Shown here: positions 40,107-48,281 of the stretch, piece by piece | Layout of the letters: each line of letters begins with the position of its first letter | How positions within the stretch are numbered: the first letter of the stretch is position 1 | Assembly: GCF_025809055.1 (NCBI RefSeq) | Contig: NZ_CP075529.1 | Span: 2,467,501 to 2,531,500, forward strand | Length of the DNA stretch: 64,000 nt | Direction: 5' to 3' | DNA from: Devosia sp. | GTDB lineage: Bacteria; Pseudomonadota; Alphaproteobacteria; Rhizobiales; Devosiaceae | The notes under the pieces: model-generated | The model's input: only the letters and a program-made list of their open reading frames with translations | Databases searched by the model: none | What the model was told of the DNA's origin: nothing | Made by a program: the position numbers and the translations under genes

Positions 40107-40664
40107 CTACTCCGCCTTCTTGGCGTAAACCTGCACAACATTGCCCTTGGGCGTCACATCGCAGCGGATGAGGTCGAGCCGCGTCCTGGCGTCGCCCGGC
40201 TCGAACAGGTGACGGCCTTCGCCCGCAACCACCGGATGGGTGATGAGCGAGAGCTCGTCCATGAGCCCGGCAAACAGCAATTGGCGCACCAGCGAGATGC
40301 CGCCCATGGCGGCGATTTCGCCACCCTTCTGCGCCTTGAGCGCCCGCACATAGTCGATCAGATCGCCCTCGATCAGGGTGGAATTGGACCAGTTTGCCAT
40401 ATCGGCGGACGTGAGCGTGTTCGACGCGACATGCTTGGGGACGCCATTGATGAAGCCGGCAAAATCGAGGTCCTGCTGGGCATTGGGCCAGTACCCCGCC
40501 CATTCCGACCAGCCGACCCGGCCCATAAGCACGGTATCGACGCGCTCTTCGACACCGGTGAGCAATTCCCCCAGCTTGTCGTCGAAACTGTCGAACTGAA
40601 ACTGATCCGGCGCCTCGACCACGCCATCGACCGAATGAAAAAGACCGGCAGTAACTTTCCGCAT
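40107..40664 (-). CDS. RibD C-terminal/dihydrofolate reductase-like protein
   Basis: A 185-aa protein of the family annotated as dihydrofolate reductase/RibD_C. It starts MRKVTAGLFHSVDGVVEAPDQF, has the central MGRVGWSEWAGYWP, the GGEIAAMGGISLVRQLL segment and the HPVVAGEGRHLFEP loop, all typical. These enzymes are NADPH-dependent reductases whose substrates are mostly unknown, and true folate reduction is unlikely. ATG 40664 is chosen because the conserved sequence starts there; the upstream open frame is not conserved. The 3' end abuts the repeat cluster. Confidence 0.87.
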   Translation of the reverse strand: MRKVTAGLFHSVDGVVEAPDQFQFDSFDDKLGELLTGVEERVDTVLMGRVGWSEWAGYWPNAQQDLDFAGFINGVPKHVASNTLTSADMANWSNSTLIEGDLIDYVRALKAQKGGEIAAMGGISLVRQLLFAGLMDELSLITHPVVAGEGRHLFEPGDARTRLDLIRCDVTPKGNVVQVYAKKAE

Positions 40665-40762
40665 TTGCTTATTTCCCCCTGGTTCCGGGCGGCACCTTAC
40701 CGCCCGTTTCGCTGAGGCGACGAGGGAGGCGTTTGGGGTTCGACATTTTTCTTTTGTGGGGC

Positions 40763-40792
40763 AAAAAAGGCCCGGAGCATTCGCCCCGGGCC
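40763..40792 (-). terminator. Rho-independent terminator of hppA
   Basis: On the minus strand a GGCCCGG stem (40769-40775 with 40786-40792) with a ten-base loop is followed by a run of six T. It begins 28 nt after the hppA stop codon, so it should end that transcript. Confidence 0.85.
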
Positions 40793-40820
40793 ACTTCAAA
40801 ATGCAGTTGAGGCGAATGCC

Positions 40821-42935
40821 TCACATCCCCAGGTTGGCCAGCACCGCAAGCAGCAGCAGGGCGACGATATTGGTGATCTTGATCATCGGATTGACGGCGG
40901 GGCCCGCCGTGTCCTTGTAGGGGTCGCCGACGGTGTCGCCGGTAACCGAGGCCTTGTGGGCGTCGGAACCCTTGAGGTGCTTCACGCCATGGCTGTCGGT
41001 AAAGCCGTCCTCAAAGCTCTTCTTGGCATTGTCCCAGGCGCCGCCGCCCGCCGTCATCGAGATGGCGACGAAAAGACCGGTGACGATGACGCCCATGAGC
41101 ATGGCGCCCAGGGCCGAGAAGGCATTGGCCTGGCCCGCAATCCAAAGGATAGCGAAATAGACCACGATGGGGCTGAGCACGGGCAGCAAGGACGGAACGA
41201 TCATTTCCTTGATCGCCGAGCGGGTCAGCATGTCGACGGCCCGGCCGTAATCGGGCTTGTCGGTGCCGGCCATGATGCCCGGCTTTTCCTTGAACTGGCG
41301 GCGGACTTCCACCACCACCGACTGGGCGGCGCGGCCCACCGCGGTCATGCTCATGCCGCCGAAGAGGAAGGGCAATAGACCACCGAACAACAGGCCAACC
41401 ACGACATAGGGATTGGCGAGGTCGAAATTGACCGTGAGATCGGTGAAATAGTGCTTCAGATCCTCGGTATAGGCCGCGAACAGCACCAGCGCGCCGAGGC
41501 CCGCCGAACCGATGGCATAGCCCTTGGTGACGGCCTTGGTGGTATTGCCCACGGCATCGAGTGCGTCGGTATTCTGGCGCACTTCCTTGTCGAGCCCGGC
41601 CATTTCAGCGATACCGCCAGCGTTATCCGTGACCGGGCCGAAGGCATCGAGCGCCACGATGATGCCGGCCAGGGCCAGCATGGTGGCCACCGCCACGGCG
41701 ATGCCGAACAGGCCCGCCAGCGAATAGGTGACGATGATGCCGGCAATGATGGTCAGCGCCGGCAGCGCCGTCGATTCCAGCGACACGGCAAGGCCCTGGA
41801 TGACATTGGTGCCGTGGCCGGTGACCGAAGCCTCGGCGATGGAATTGACCGGGCGCCGGTCGGTGCCGGTGTAATATTCGGTGATGACGATGATGAGCCC
41901 GGTGATCACCAGACCCACGACCCCGCACCAGAAGAGGCTCCAGGGCGTGAAGGTCTTGGCGGCGGTTTCGATGGCCACGTTCATGTCGCCGAACATCAGC
42001 CACAGCACCGGAAGCAGCGCCACCAGCGACAGCACGCCCGAGGCGATGACGCCCTTATAGAGCGCGCCCATGATGTTGTTGTCGGACCCGAGCTTGACGA
42101 AATAGGTGCCGATGATCGAGGTCACGACGCAGGCCCCGCCAATGGCCAGGGGCAGCACCATGCCGACGAGCTTGTAGGCATCGGGCAGGATGATGGCCGC
42201 CAGCACCATGGTGGCGACGATGGTCACCACATAGGTTTCGAACAGGTCCGCCGCCATGCCGGCGCAGTCGCCGACATTGTCGCCCACATTGTCGGCAATG
42301 GTGGCCGGATTGCGCGGATCGTCCTCGGGAATGCCGGCTTCGACTTTGCCCACCATGTCGCCGCCAACGTCGGCACCCTTGGTGAAGATGCCGCCGCCCA
42401 GACGCGCGAAGATGGAAATCAGCGAAGCGCCGAAGCTCAGCGCCACCAGCGCGTCGATGACGGTGCGGCTCGTGGCCTCAAAGCCCATGCCGGTCAGGAT
42501 CATGAAATAGAGCGTCACGCCCAACAGGCCCAGCCCCGCCACCAGCATGCCGGTGACCGCGCCGGACTTGAACGCCAGGTCCAGGCCCCGGGCCAGCGAG
42601 CCGACGGCCGCCTGCGCCACGCGCACATTGGCCCGTACCGACACATTCATGCCGATGAAGCCGGCGGCACCCGAAAGCACCGCGCCGATCAGAAAGCCGA
42701 TGGCGGCATAGGGCCCGAGCAGCAGCCAGGCCGCGATCAGGATGACGACGCCGACAATGGCGATGGTGGTATATTGCCGCTTGAGATAGGCCGATGCGCC
42801 TTCGCGCACCGCCGCCGAAATCTCCTGCATGCGGGCCGAACCCGCATCGGCCTTGAGCAGGCCCTGAGTGGTCACCACGCCATAAACGATAGACAGGCCG
42901 CCGCACGCAACGATCAGCCAAAGTGCCAGATCCAT
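40821..42935 (-). CDS. hppA: K+-independent proton-translocating pyrophosphatase
   Basis: A membrane-bound H+-PPase with about sixteen helices that couples PPi hydrolysis to proton pumping. The 704-aa length and the substrate motif GGGIFTKGADVGGD (180-193), followed by DNVGDNVGDCAGMAADL, are diagnostic. The segment GNTTKAVTKGYAIG has Lys in the position that is Ala in K+-dependent enzymes, so this is the K+-independent subfamily. ATG 42935 replaces a longer frame because conserved sequence begins there. A terminator follows. YggT lies upstream on the same strand with 210 bp between. Confidence 0.97.
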   Translation of the reverse strand: MDLALWLIVACGGLSIVYGVVTTQGLLKADAGSARMQEISAAVREGASAYLKRQYTTIAIVGVVILIAAWLLLGPYAAIGFLIGAVLSGAAGFIGMNVSVRANVRVAQAAVGSLARGLDLAFKSGAVTGMLVAGLGLLGVTLYFMILTGMGFEATSRTVIDALVALSFGASLISIFARLGGGIFTKGADVGGDMVGKVEAGIPEDDPRNPATIADNVGDNVGDCAGMAADLFETYVVTIVATMVLAAIILPDAYKLVGMVLPLAIGGACVVTSIIGTYFVKLGSDNNIMGALYKGVIASGVLSLVALLPVLWLMFGDMNVAIETAAKTFTPWSLFWCGVVGLVITGLIIVITEYYTGTDRRPVNSIAEASVTGHGTNVIQGLAVSLESTALPALTIIAGIIVTYSLAGLFGIAVAVATMLALAGIIVALDAFGPVTDNAGGIAEMAGLDKEVRQNTDALDAVGNTTKAVTKGYAIGSAGLGALVLFAAYTEDLKHYFTDLTVNFDLANPYVVVGLLFGGLLPFLFGGMSMTAVGRAAQSVVVEVRRQFKEKPGIMAGTDKPDYGRAVDMLTRSAIKEMIVPSLLPVLSPIVVYFAILWIAGQANAFSALGAMLMGVIVTGLFVAISMTAGGGAWDNAKKSFEDGFTDSHGVKHLKGSDAHKASVTGDTVGDPYKDTAGPAVNPMIKITNIVALLLLAVLANLGM

Positions 42936-43145
42936 TGAAAGTCCCTCGAACGTTTTCCTCCGAGGGCCCGCGCCGGCACCGGCCGGGTCTTGCGCCCGGT
43001 CCAATTCCCGCCCTCCATCGGGCCCCCTCCAGGCGGAGAGATTAACGGGATTAATGGCTTAAGCAATGGCCATTGCGATGAAATGTCGCGCCTTGGTTGG
43101 GCGCGGCAGGACCTGTCCGGGAGGCGGGGTCGAGGGGCCCGGCCG

Positions 43146-43448
43146 CTAGATGCCGGCGCGCACGACAGCCGGGTAGATATAATAGCCGATGATCGACTGG
43201 ATGAAGAAGATCAGGAGGAACGCGATCAGCGGCGACAGGTCGAGCCCGGAGAAATTGGGCATGAACCGCCGGATCGGATTGAGGACCGGCTCGGTCAGCT
43301 GGTTGATGACGCGCCAGACAGCGGCAACGAACTGGTTGCGCGTATTGATGACATTGAACGAGATCAGCCAGCTCATGATGATCATGATGAGCAGGACCCA
43401 CCAATAGAGCTGCAGCAGGATCAGGATGATGTCGAGAACGGCGCGCAT
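43146..43448 (-). CDS. YggT family membrane protein
   Basis: A 100-aa protein with two hydrophobic hairpins, typical of YggT/YlmG proteins implicated in cell division or membrane-protein assembly, and in osmotic stress. The family core NVINTRNQFVAAVWRVINQLTEPVLNPIRR is clear. It is on the same strand as dedA and hppA but separated from each by about 200-290 bp, so it may be transcribed alone. Confidence 0.9.
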   Translation of the reverse strand: MRAVLDIILILLQLYWWVLLIMIIMSWLISFNVINTRNQFVAAVWRVINQLTEPVLNPIRRFMPNFSGLDLSPLIAFLLIFFIQSIIGYYIYPAVVRAGI

Positions 43449-43524
43449 GTGCGTCTCCGGATGAATGGGTCCGATTTATCTAGTGGCAATGGGGGTGTCG
43501 GGCAAGGGCAGCCCCAAAGGTCGC

Positions 43525-43559
43525 GGGGCCCTGCATCAGATTACGCGATACAGGGCCCC
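43525..43559. repeat. perfect 9-bp inverted repeat with 17-nt loop
   Basis: GGGGCCCTG at 43525-43533 pairs with CAGGGCCCC at 43551-43559, extended by a mismatched C/A and an ATC/GAT step. It lies in the 289-bp spacer between dedA and yggT (43449-43737), which holds no gene. It could be the dedA transcript terminator, but it lacks a T-run. Confidence 0.6.
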
Positions 43560-43703
43560 ACATGACTGACTGCCCGGTACGCGAAACTCTTCATCCGGGC
43601 AGCAGACTGATTGCACAAAGCGTGCCAATTACCCCCACCCGGAAAACCGGGGGCAAAGATGAAGTGCTTATGAACATTTGCAGATTGCGGCACCACCCCG
43701 CCA

Positions 43704-43731
43704 TGCAGAATGCAACACCCTTGCAGAATGC
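43704..43731. repeat. pair of direct repeats TGCAGAATGC
   Basis: TGCAGAATGC occurs at 43704-43713 and again at 43722-43731, 18 bp apart, just after the dedA stop codon on the minus strand. Function is unknown. The 18-bp spacing is near two helical turns but proves nothing. Confidence 0.6.
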
Positions 43732-43737
43732 GAGGGA

Positions 43738-44346
43738 CTATTGCGGGCGCTCGGCCGGTTTCCAGGTGACGACGCGGAAGAGATAGACCAGCACCACCAG
43801 CGCCAGGACGGCATAGCTCAGCGGATCGAGCACCACCTCGATCATCTCGTAATGCTCGTGCAGGATATAGCCGGCCAGGGTCAGAAACGTGTTCCAGATC
43901 AGCGCCCCGGCGGTGGAGGCGAGGAGGAACAGCGGCAGCGGCATCCGGGCGAGGCCGGCCGGGATCGAGATCAGGGTGCGGATGATCGGCATGAGCCGCC
44001 CGAACAGCACGATGAGCGGGCCAAAACGCCGGAAGAAGCCCACCGCCACATCGATCTCGTCGGCATTCATGGTGAGCAGGCGCCCGTAGCGGTCGGCCAG
44101 CCACTTGACCCGCCCGAGCCCGAACAGCCGCCCGGCAAAATACCAGGGCAACATGCCCACCACCGCCCCGAAGGTCGCGGTGGCCAAGACGCCGAACAGG
44201 TTGAGATCGCCATTGGCGGCGGCAAAGCCGGCAAAGGGAATGATGAGTTCGGACGGGATGGGCGGAAAGATCGATTCCGCCAGCATGACGAGGAAGATGC
44301 CGACATAGCCGAGATCGGAAATGGTCTGGATGATCCAGTCGGTCAT
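43738..44346 (-). CDS. DedA family membrane protein
   Basis: A 202-aa DedA/SNARE-associated family membrane protein with about five hydrophobic segments. Some members act as flippases or transporters for undecaprenyl phosphate or phosphatidylethanolamine. Key motifs are LAESIFPPIPSELIIPFAGFAA near the start and RRFGPLIVLFGRLMPIIRTLISIPAGLARM, with the conserved arginines and prolines of the family. ATG 44346 is chosen because the frame before it is not conserved. A large inverted repeat lies upstream, between it and typA. Confidence 0.92.
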   Translation of the reverse strand: MTDWIIQTISDLGYVGIFLVMLAESIFPPIPSELIIPFAGFAAANGDLNLFGVLATATFGAVVGMLPWYFAGRLFGLGRVKWLADRYGRLLTMNADEIDVAVGFFRRFGPLIVLFGRLMPIIRTLISIPAGLARMPLPLFLLASTAGALIWNTFLTLAGYILHEHYEMIEVVLDPLSYAVLALVVLVYLFRVVTWKPAERPQ

Positions 44347-44379
44347 GGGGGGTGGCCTCCTCGAGATCGGGGCTCCCGT

Positions 44380-44494
44380 CACCCCCTCCTAGCCTCCCCC
44401 TTCAAGGGGGAGGTACCGTTCGGTGAATTTGGCTCGGTTGTGCCCCTGAGTGGAGCGACACCTCCCCCTTGAAGGGGGAGGTTGGGAGGGGGTG
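44380..44494. repeat. 115-bp composite inverted repeat
   Basis: Two 35-bp arms (44380-44414 and 44460-44494) match at 33 of 35 positions as inverted repeats around a 45-bp centre. Each arm is itself a palindrome, CCTCCCCCTT paired with AAGGGGGAGG. The structure is MITE-like and is the same family as the elements at 39873-39961. It lies between the end of typA and the start of dedA, both on the minus strand. Confidence 0.9.
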
Positions 44495-44525
44495 GGGCGA
44501 CATCCACCAAACCTCCGCAGAGACC

Positions 44526-46340
44526 TCAGGCCGACTTGGCGGCGCGGCTCATGCGCTTGCGGTCATTGGGGTCGAGCCAGATCTTGCGCAGGCGGATCGA
44601 CTTGGGGGTCACCTCGACATATTCGTCTTCGGCGATATAGCCCAGGGACTGTTCCAGGGTCAGCTTCTTGGGCGTGGTCAGGCGCACCGCTTCGTCCTTG
44701 GAGGTGGTGCGGATATTGGTGAGCTGCTTGCCCTTGAGGGCGTTGACCTCGAGATCGTTCTCCCGATTGTGCTCGCCAATGATCATGCCTTCATAGATGT
44801 CGACGCCGGCATCGATCAGCATGGCGCCGCGATCTTCGAGGTTCCACAGCGCATAAGCCACAGACTGGCCGGTGCCGTTGGAGATCAGGACCCCGGTGCG
44901 GCGGCCGGGCAGATCGCCCTTATAGGGCACGAAGGAGTGGAACAGGCGGTTGAAGATGGCGGTGCCGCGGGTGTCGCTCAGCAATTCCGGCTGGTAGCCG
45001 ATCAGCGCGCGGGTGGGCACCAAAAGCTTGATGCGGGTGCGGCCGACGCCGGAGGGGCGCATATCGGTCAACTCGCCTTTGCGCTCGGTCAGCTTCTGCA
45101 CCACAGTGCCGGTAAATTCGTCGTCGACGTCGATGATGACCTCTTCGACCGGCTCCATGCGGGTGCCGTTCTCTTCCTTGAACAGCACCTTGGGGCGGCC
45201 GATGGTCAATTCGAACCCTTCGCGGCGCATGTTCTCGATGAGGACGGCCAGCTGCAATTCACCGCGGCCGGCAACGTCGAAACTGTCATTGTCCTCGCCC
45301 GGGGTGACGCGGATGGCGACATTGCCCTCGGCTTCGCGCATCAGCCGGTCGCGGATGACGCGGGACTGCACCTTGTCGCCTTCGCGGCCGGCCAGCGGGC
45401 CGTCATTGATGCGGAAGGTGACCGACAGGGTCGGCGGGTCGATCGGCTTGGCGGTGATCGGGGTGGTGACGGCCGTGGCGCAGATCGTATCGGCCACGGT
45501 CGAGGTTTCGAGCCCGGCAATAGCGACGATGTCACCGGCTTCGCCCACTTCGATCGGCGCACGCTCGAGACCGCGGAAGGCCAGGACCTTGGAGACACGG
45601 CCCTTTTCGACTTCCTTGCCACCCCGGTTGAGGGTGTGGATCGGATCGCCGGCCTTGACGGTGCCGGAGGCAATGCGGCCGGTCAGGATGCGGCCCAGGA
45701 ACGGATTGCGCTCGATGGTGGTGACCAGCATGCGGAAGGCGCCTTCTTCCACTTCCGGTTCGGGCACGTGCTCGACGACCTTGTCGAGCAGCGGCGCCAG
45801 CGTTTCCTTGGGGCCGGACGGATCTTCGGCCATCCAGCCCTGCTTGGCCGAACCGTAGAGCACCGGGAAATCGAGCTGTTCGGAGGTGGCGTCGAGAGCC
45901 ACGAACAGGTCGAACACTTCGTCCAGCACTTCCAGGTGCCGCTCGTCGGACTTGTCGATCTTGTTGATGGCAACGATCGGCCGGAGGCCCTGGGCCAGCG
46001 CCTTGCCGAGCACGAACTTGGTCTGCGGCATCGGGCCTTCGGCGGCGTCCACCAGGATCACCACGCCATCGACCATGGACAGGATACGCTCGACTTCACC
46101 GCCGAAATCGGCGTGGCCGGGCGTGTCCACGATATTGATGCGGGTATCCTTCCACATCAGCGAGGTCACCTTGGCGAGAATGGTGATGCCGCGCTCGCGC
46201 TCGATATCATTGCTGTCCATGGCGCGTTCTTCGACGCGCTCGTTTTCGCGGAAGGAGCCGGACTGCTTGAGCAGCACGTCGATCAGGGTGGTCTTGCCAT
46301 GGTCAACGTGGGCGATGATGGCGATATTGCGCAGGGACAT
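44526..46340 (-). CDS. typA: ribosome-dependent GTPase TypA/BipA
   Basis: TypA is a translational GTPase related to EF-G, needed for growth at low temperature and under stress, and for efficient 50S assembly. The 604-aa protein begins LRNIAIIAHVDHGKTTLIDVLL, has DTPGHADFGGEVER and NKIDKSDER, and ends with the basic RKIWLDPNDRKRMSRAAKSA tail. ATG 46340 starts the conserved sequence; the longer frame upstream is spurious. It is monocistronic, downstream of the ferritin-like operon terminator. Confidence 0.97.
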   Translation of the reverse strand: MSLRNIAIIAHVDHGKTTLIDVLLKQSGSFRENERVEERAMDSNDIERERGITILAKVTSLMWKDTRINIVDTPGHADFGGEVERILSMVDGVVILVDAAEGPMPQTKFVLGKALAQGLRPIVAINKIDKSDERHLEVLDEVFDLFVALDATSEQLDFPVLYGSAKQGWMAEDPSGPKETLAPLLDKVVEHVPEPEVEEGAFRMLVTTIERNPFLGRILTGRIASGTVKAGDPIHTLNRGGKEVEKGRVSKVLAFRGLERAPIEVGEAGDIVAIAGLETSTVADTICATAVTTPITAKPIDPPTLSVTFRINDGPLAGREGDKVQSRVIRDRLMREAEGNVAIRVTPGEDNDSFDVAGRGELQLAVLIENMRREGFELTIGRPKVLFKEENGTRMEPVEEVIIDVDDEFTGTVVQKLTERKGELTDMRPSGVGRTRIKLLVPTRALIGYQPELLSDTRGTAIFNRLFHSFVPYKGDLPGRRTGVLISNGTGQSVAYALWNLEDRGAMLIDAGVDIYEGMIIGEHNRENDLEVNALKGKQLTNIRTTSKDEAVRLTTPKKLTLEQSLGYIAEDEYVEVTPKSIRLRKIWLDPNDRKRMSRAAKSA

Positions 46341-46535
46341 TGAGCGGAGCCTTGTTGGCATGATCCGCCAAACCTGCCCACGGGAGTGCTCTCGTTGGGC
46401 GGCCAGATACGGACCATATGGTATGGATATGCCAGCGCCATAACGGGGAGCGGTCCGGCAGTTTGCCCGGCTCATATAGCAAGGGGGCCGGTTTCACAAG
46501 GGTGGCCAGCGCAGGACAGGGATGCAGACGCCATG

Positions 46536-46570
46536 CAAAACCCGCCGCGCTCGGGCTGAGCGCGACGGGT
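46536..46570 (-). terminator. terminator of the ferritin-like gene pair
   Basis: On the minus strand ACCCGTCGCGCT (46559-46570) pairs with AGCGCGGCGGGT (46540-46551), with one internal mismatch and a seven-base loop. It is followed by TTTTG. It lies just 22 nt past the end of the second ferritin-like gene. Confidence 0.78.
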
Positions 46571-46591
46571 CTTGGCAAGGTTCGGGTCCGG

Positions 46592-47257
46592 TCAGGCCAG
46601 GAAGGGCTGAGCCGCGGCCAGGACCTCTTCCTTGCTCATGGGCTCGTCATAGGCGCCATCCCATGGCTTCTTGCCACCGATCTTGCGGACCACGGCAGCA
46701 TGACGCGCCTCGACCGAATGGATCTGCAGCGCCGTCTGGAGCAGGTCGTCATTGCCGATCAGGTTGCCGGCCTGGCCCTTATAGGCGGCGACACCCAGGT
46801 CCTCGAAGGTCTGGCTGAGGGTGAGATAGGTGTCGAAATTGGTGAGCACGTCCGCATATTGGCCACCGGCGGTGGCATCGATCTGCGGCCGGGCCACGGC
46901 ATCGGCACCCAGGACACTTTCGAGCAGGGCGACATGCTGGGCTTCATGCAGGCCGATATGCTTGAAGATGGCTTCGTATTCATGCGGAATGAGACCATCG
47001 GCCTCAAGGCCCGAACGATAGAAGAAATCCTCGATATGCTCGAGGGTCAGGGCGTAATTGAGCACGTCCTTGATCTCGGCCGGCAGGGATTGCCCGAAGG
47101 CCTGCTGGGCGGTGACGGCCAGGACCATGGGGGCGCTGGCCAGGGCGCCGAGCGTGGCGACGCTGCGCTTGAAAAAGGCGCGGCGGTCGACGGACATGCG
47201 TTCGGTCAGCTCCGGATCGAGGCCGGAGAGCAGATTGGTCTGATTAGGGTTGGTCAT
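46592..47257 (-). CDS. Tat-exported ferritin-like protein (second of pair)
   Basis: A 221-aa protein with a twin-arginine-type signal (VDRRAFFKRS then ATLGALASAP) and a ferritin-like domain (PF13668 type). Metal-ligand candidates are the acidic and histidine residues in LNYALTLEHIEDFFY, HIGLHEAQHVALL and SVEARHAAVV. A Gly-rich linker region contains QTFEDLGVAAYKGQ, shared with the neighbouring gene. Family members are poorly characterised; iron binding or protection of the envelope is plausible. ATG 47257 has AGGAGA 7 nt upstream. It is 11 nt from its paralogue and followed by a terminator. Confidence 0.83.
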   Translation of the reverse strand: MTNPNQTNLLSGLDPELTERMSVDRRAFFKRSVATLGALASAPMVLAVTAQQAFGQSLPAEIKDVLNYALTLEHIEDFFYRSGLEADGLIPHEYEAIFKHIGLHEAQHVALLESVLGADAVARPQIDATAGGQYADVLTNFDTYLTLSQTFEDLGVAAYKGQAGNLIGNDDLLQTALQIHSVEARHAAVVRKIGGKKPWDGAYDEPMSKEEVLAAAQPFLA

Positions 47258-47268
47258 GGATCTTCTCC

Positions 47269-47925
47269 TCAAACCAGCGAATTGGCGGTGACGTCGGAGG
47301 TGATGAACGGATCGGCCGCGGCCAGAACCTCGGCAGGATCGCGGGCCACATCGAGCCCGTTGCCGTCGACCACGTCGGGACCGGCAAAGGCCACCGAATT
47401 CATCTGCAAGAGATCGCGGATGGCAGCGGCGTGACGGGCTTCGACCGAGACGATACGGCCCGCTTCGGCCAGGTAATCGACGTTCTCGATCAGCTTGCCG
47501 GCGCCGTTATAGGCCGACACGCCCAGATCTTCGAAGGTCTTGGCCGTGTTCAGCACGCTGTCGCGGCTGGTGAAATCGACGGCCGAGAAATCGACCTCGA
47601 GCGCGGGGATGGCGCCTTCGCCCAGGGCTTCCTTGAGGAAGTCGCGGTGATCGACCTCGTGATCACGAATATCGGTCAGAAGCGCGGTTTCCTCATCGCT
47701 CATGCCCGCATAGGGCGTGTCGATGACCTGGGTGTAGAAAGCGGCCTCGAGCTGTTCGAGCGCATAGGCATAGTTGAGCACGCCGATATCGCCTTCGCCC
47801 AGATCGGCGGCGAGGGCGGCGGTGATGCCGAAATTGGGCAGGACGGCGCCAGAAACGACGAGGGTGGCACCCGCTCCGCCCCATTTCAGGAGGCGGCGGC
47901 GGGAAGGATCGTGTTGAGTGGTCAT
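47269..47925 (-). CDS. Tat-exported ferritin-like protein (first of pair)
   Basis: A 218-aa protein with a clear Tat signal (SRRRLLKWGGAGATLVVSGAVLP) and a ferritin-like domain. Ligand-type residues appear in NYAYALEQLEAAFY, HEVDHRDFLKEAL and SVEARHAAAIRDL. The motif KTFEDLGVSAYNGA matches its neighbour, so the pair arose by duplication and diverged elsewhere. Location is predicted to be periplasmic. ATG 47925 has GGAG upstream. It begins the two-gene operon. Function is unproven; I recall proteins of this type annotated only as ferritin-like. Confidence 0.83.
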   Translation of the reverse strand: MTTQHDPSRRRLLKWGGAGATLVVSGAVLPNFGITAALAADLGEGDIGVLNYAYALEQLEAAFYTQVIDTPYAGMSDEETALLTDIRDHEVDHRDFLKEALGEGAIPALEVDFSAVDFTSRDSVLNTAKTFEDLGVSAYNGAGKLIENVDYLAEAGRIVSVEARHAAAIRDLLQMNSVAFAGPDVVDGNGLDVARDPAEVLAAADPFITSDVTANSLV

Positions 47926-48281
47926 GAATAAAACTCCGCTATGCAGCGCGAAGGCTGCGGGGTTTCGGAACTGACGCTTGCCATCAGCTACGGCCCCGGG
48001 CGCGGAGAGTTTCGGTTTTTGACCGGATCAAAATCCGGTGTGCGGTGGGAACTTATCACCGGCAGGGCCGTATGCGCGCGGCGCGCGCAGGAGCGATGTT
48101 GGCTATTCTGCGGCCCGGCAGAGCAGCCTGCACAAACGAAAAGGGCGGCATCCGGTGAAGGATACCGCCCCCTGGAGGACCGGGCATCAGTTTGACTACG
48201 GTTGCCTGGTCACCCCGCGTTGACGAGCGTCACAGAGTGGTGAGTGCCCCCAGCTCCCGACTCCCGCAACAAAGTCGCAGA
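47926..48281. promoter_or_regulatory. 356-bp spacer with promoter region and OMP terminator
   Basis: No gene is supported. The part next to 47925 should hold the promoter of the ferritin-like operon, but no convincing -35/-10 pair stands out. Toward the other end a hairpin at 48143-48170 is a good terminator for the beta-barrel gene (see separate entry). The plus-strand open frame at 47941-48195 has no protein-like features. Confidence 0.5.
48139..48170 (-). terminator. terminator of the outer-membrane protein gene
   Basis: On the minus strand GGGCGG-T-ATCC pairs with GGAT-G-CCGCCC around a six-base loop (48143-48170). It is followed by TTTTCGTTTG. It lies about 110 bp past the stop codon of the beta-barrel protein. 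Confidence 0.78.

Noticed and set aside
41451..42938. Long plus-strand open frame antisense to hppA
   Set aside because: It is rich in His, Gln, Arg and Asp in a pattern produced by reading the membrane-protein codons backward; no domain is seen.
43525..43559. Riboswitch
   Set aside because: Only one simple stem is seen, it lies downstream of dedA rather than in a clear leader, and no known riboswitch core matches.
44469..46343. 624-codon plus-strand open frame antisense to typA
   Set aside because: It fully mirrors typA, which has all TypA motifs; no protein-like features were found.
47941..48195. Plus-strand open frame as a gene
   Set aside because: It shows no ribosome binding site or protein-like composition, and a terminator for the neighbouring minus-strand gene lies inside it.
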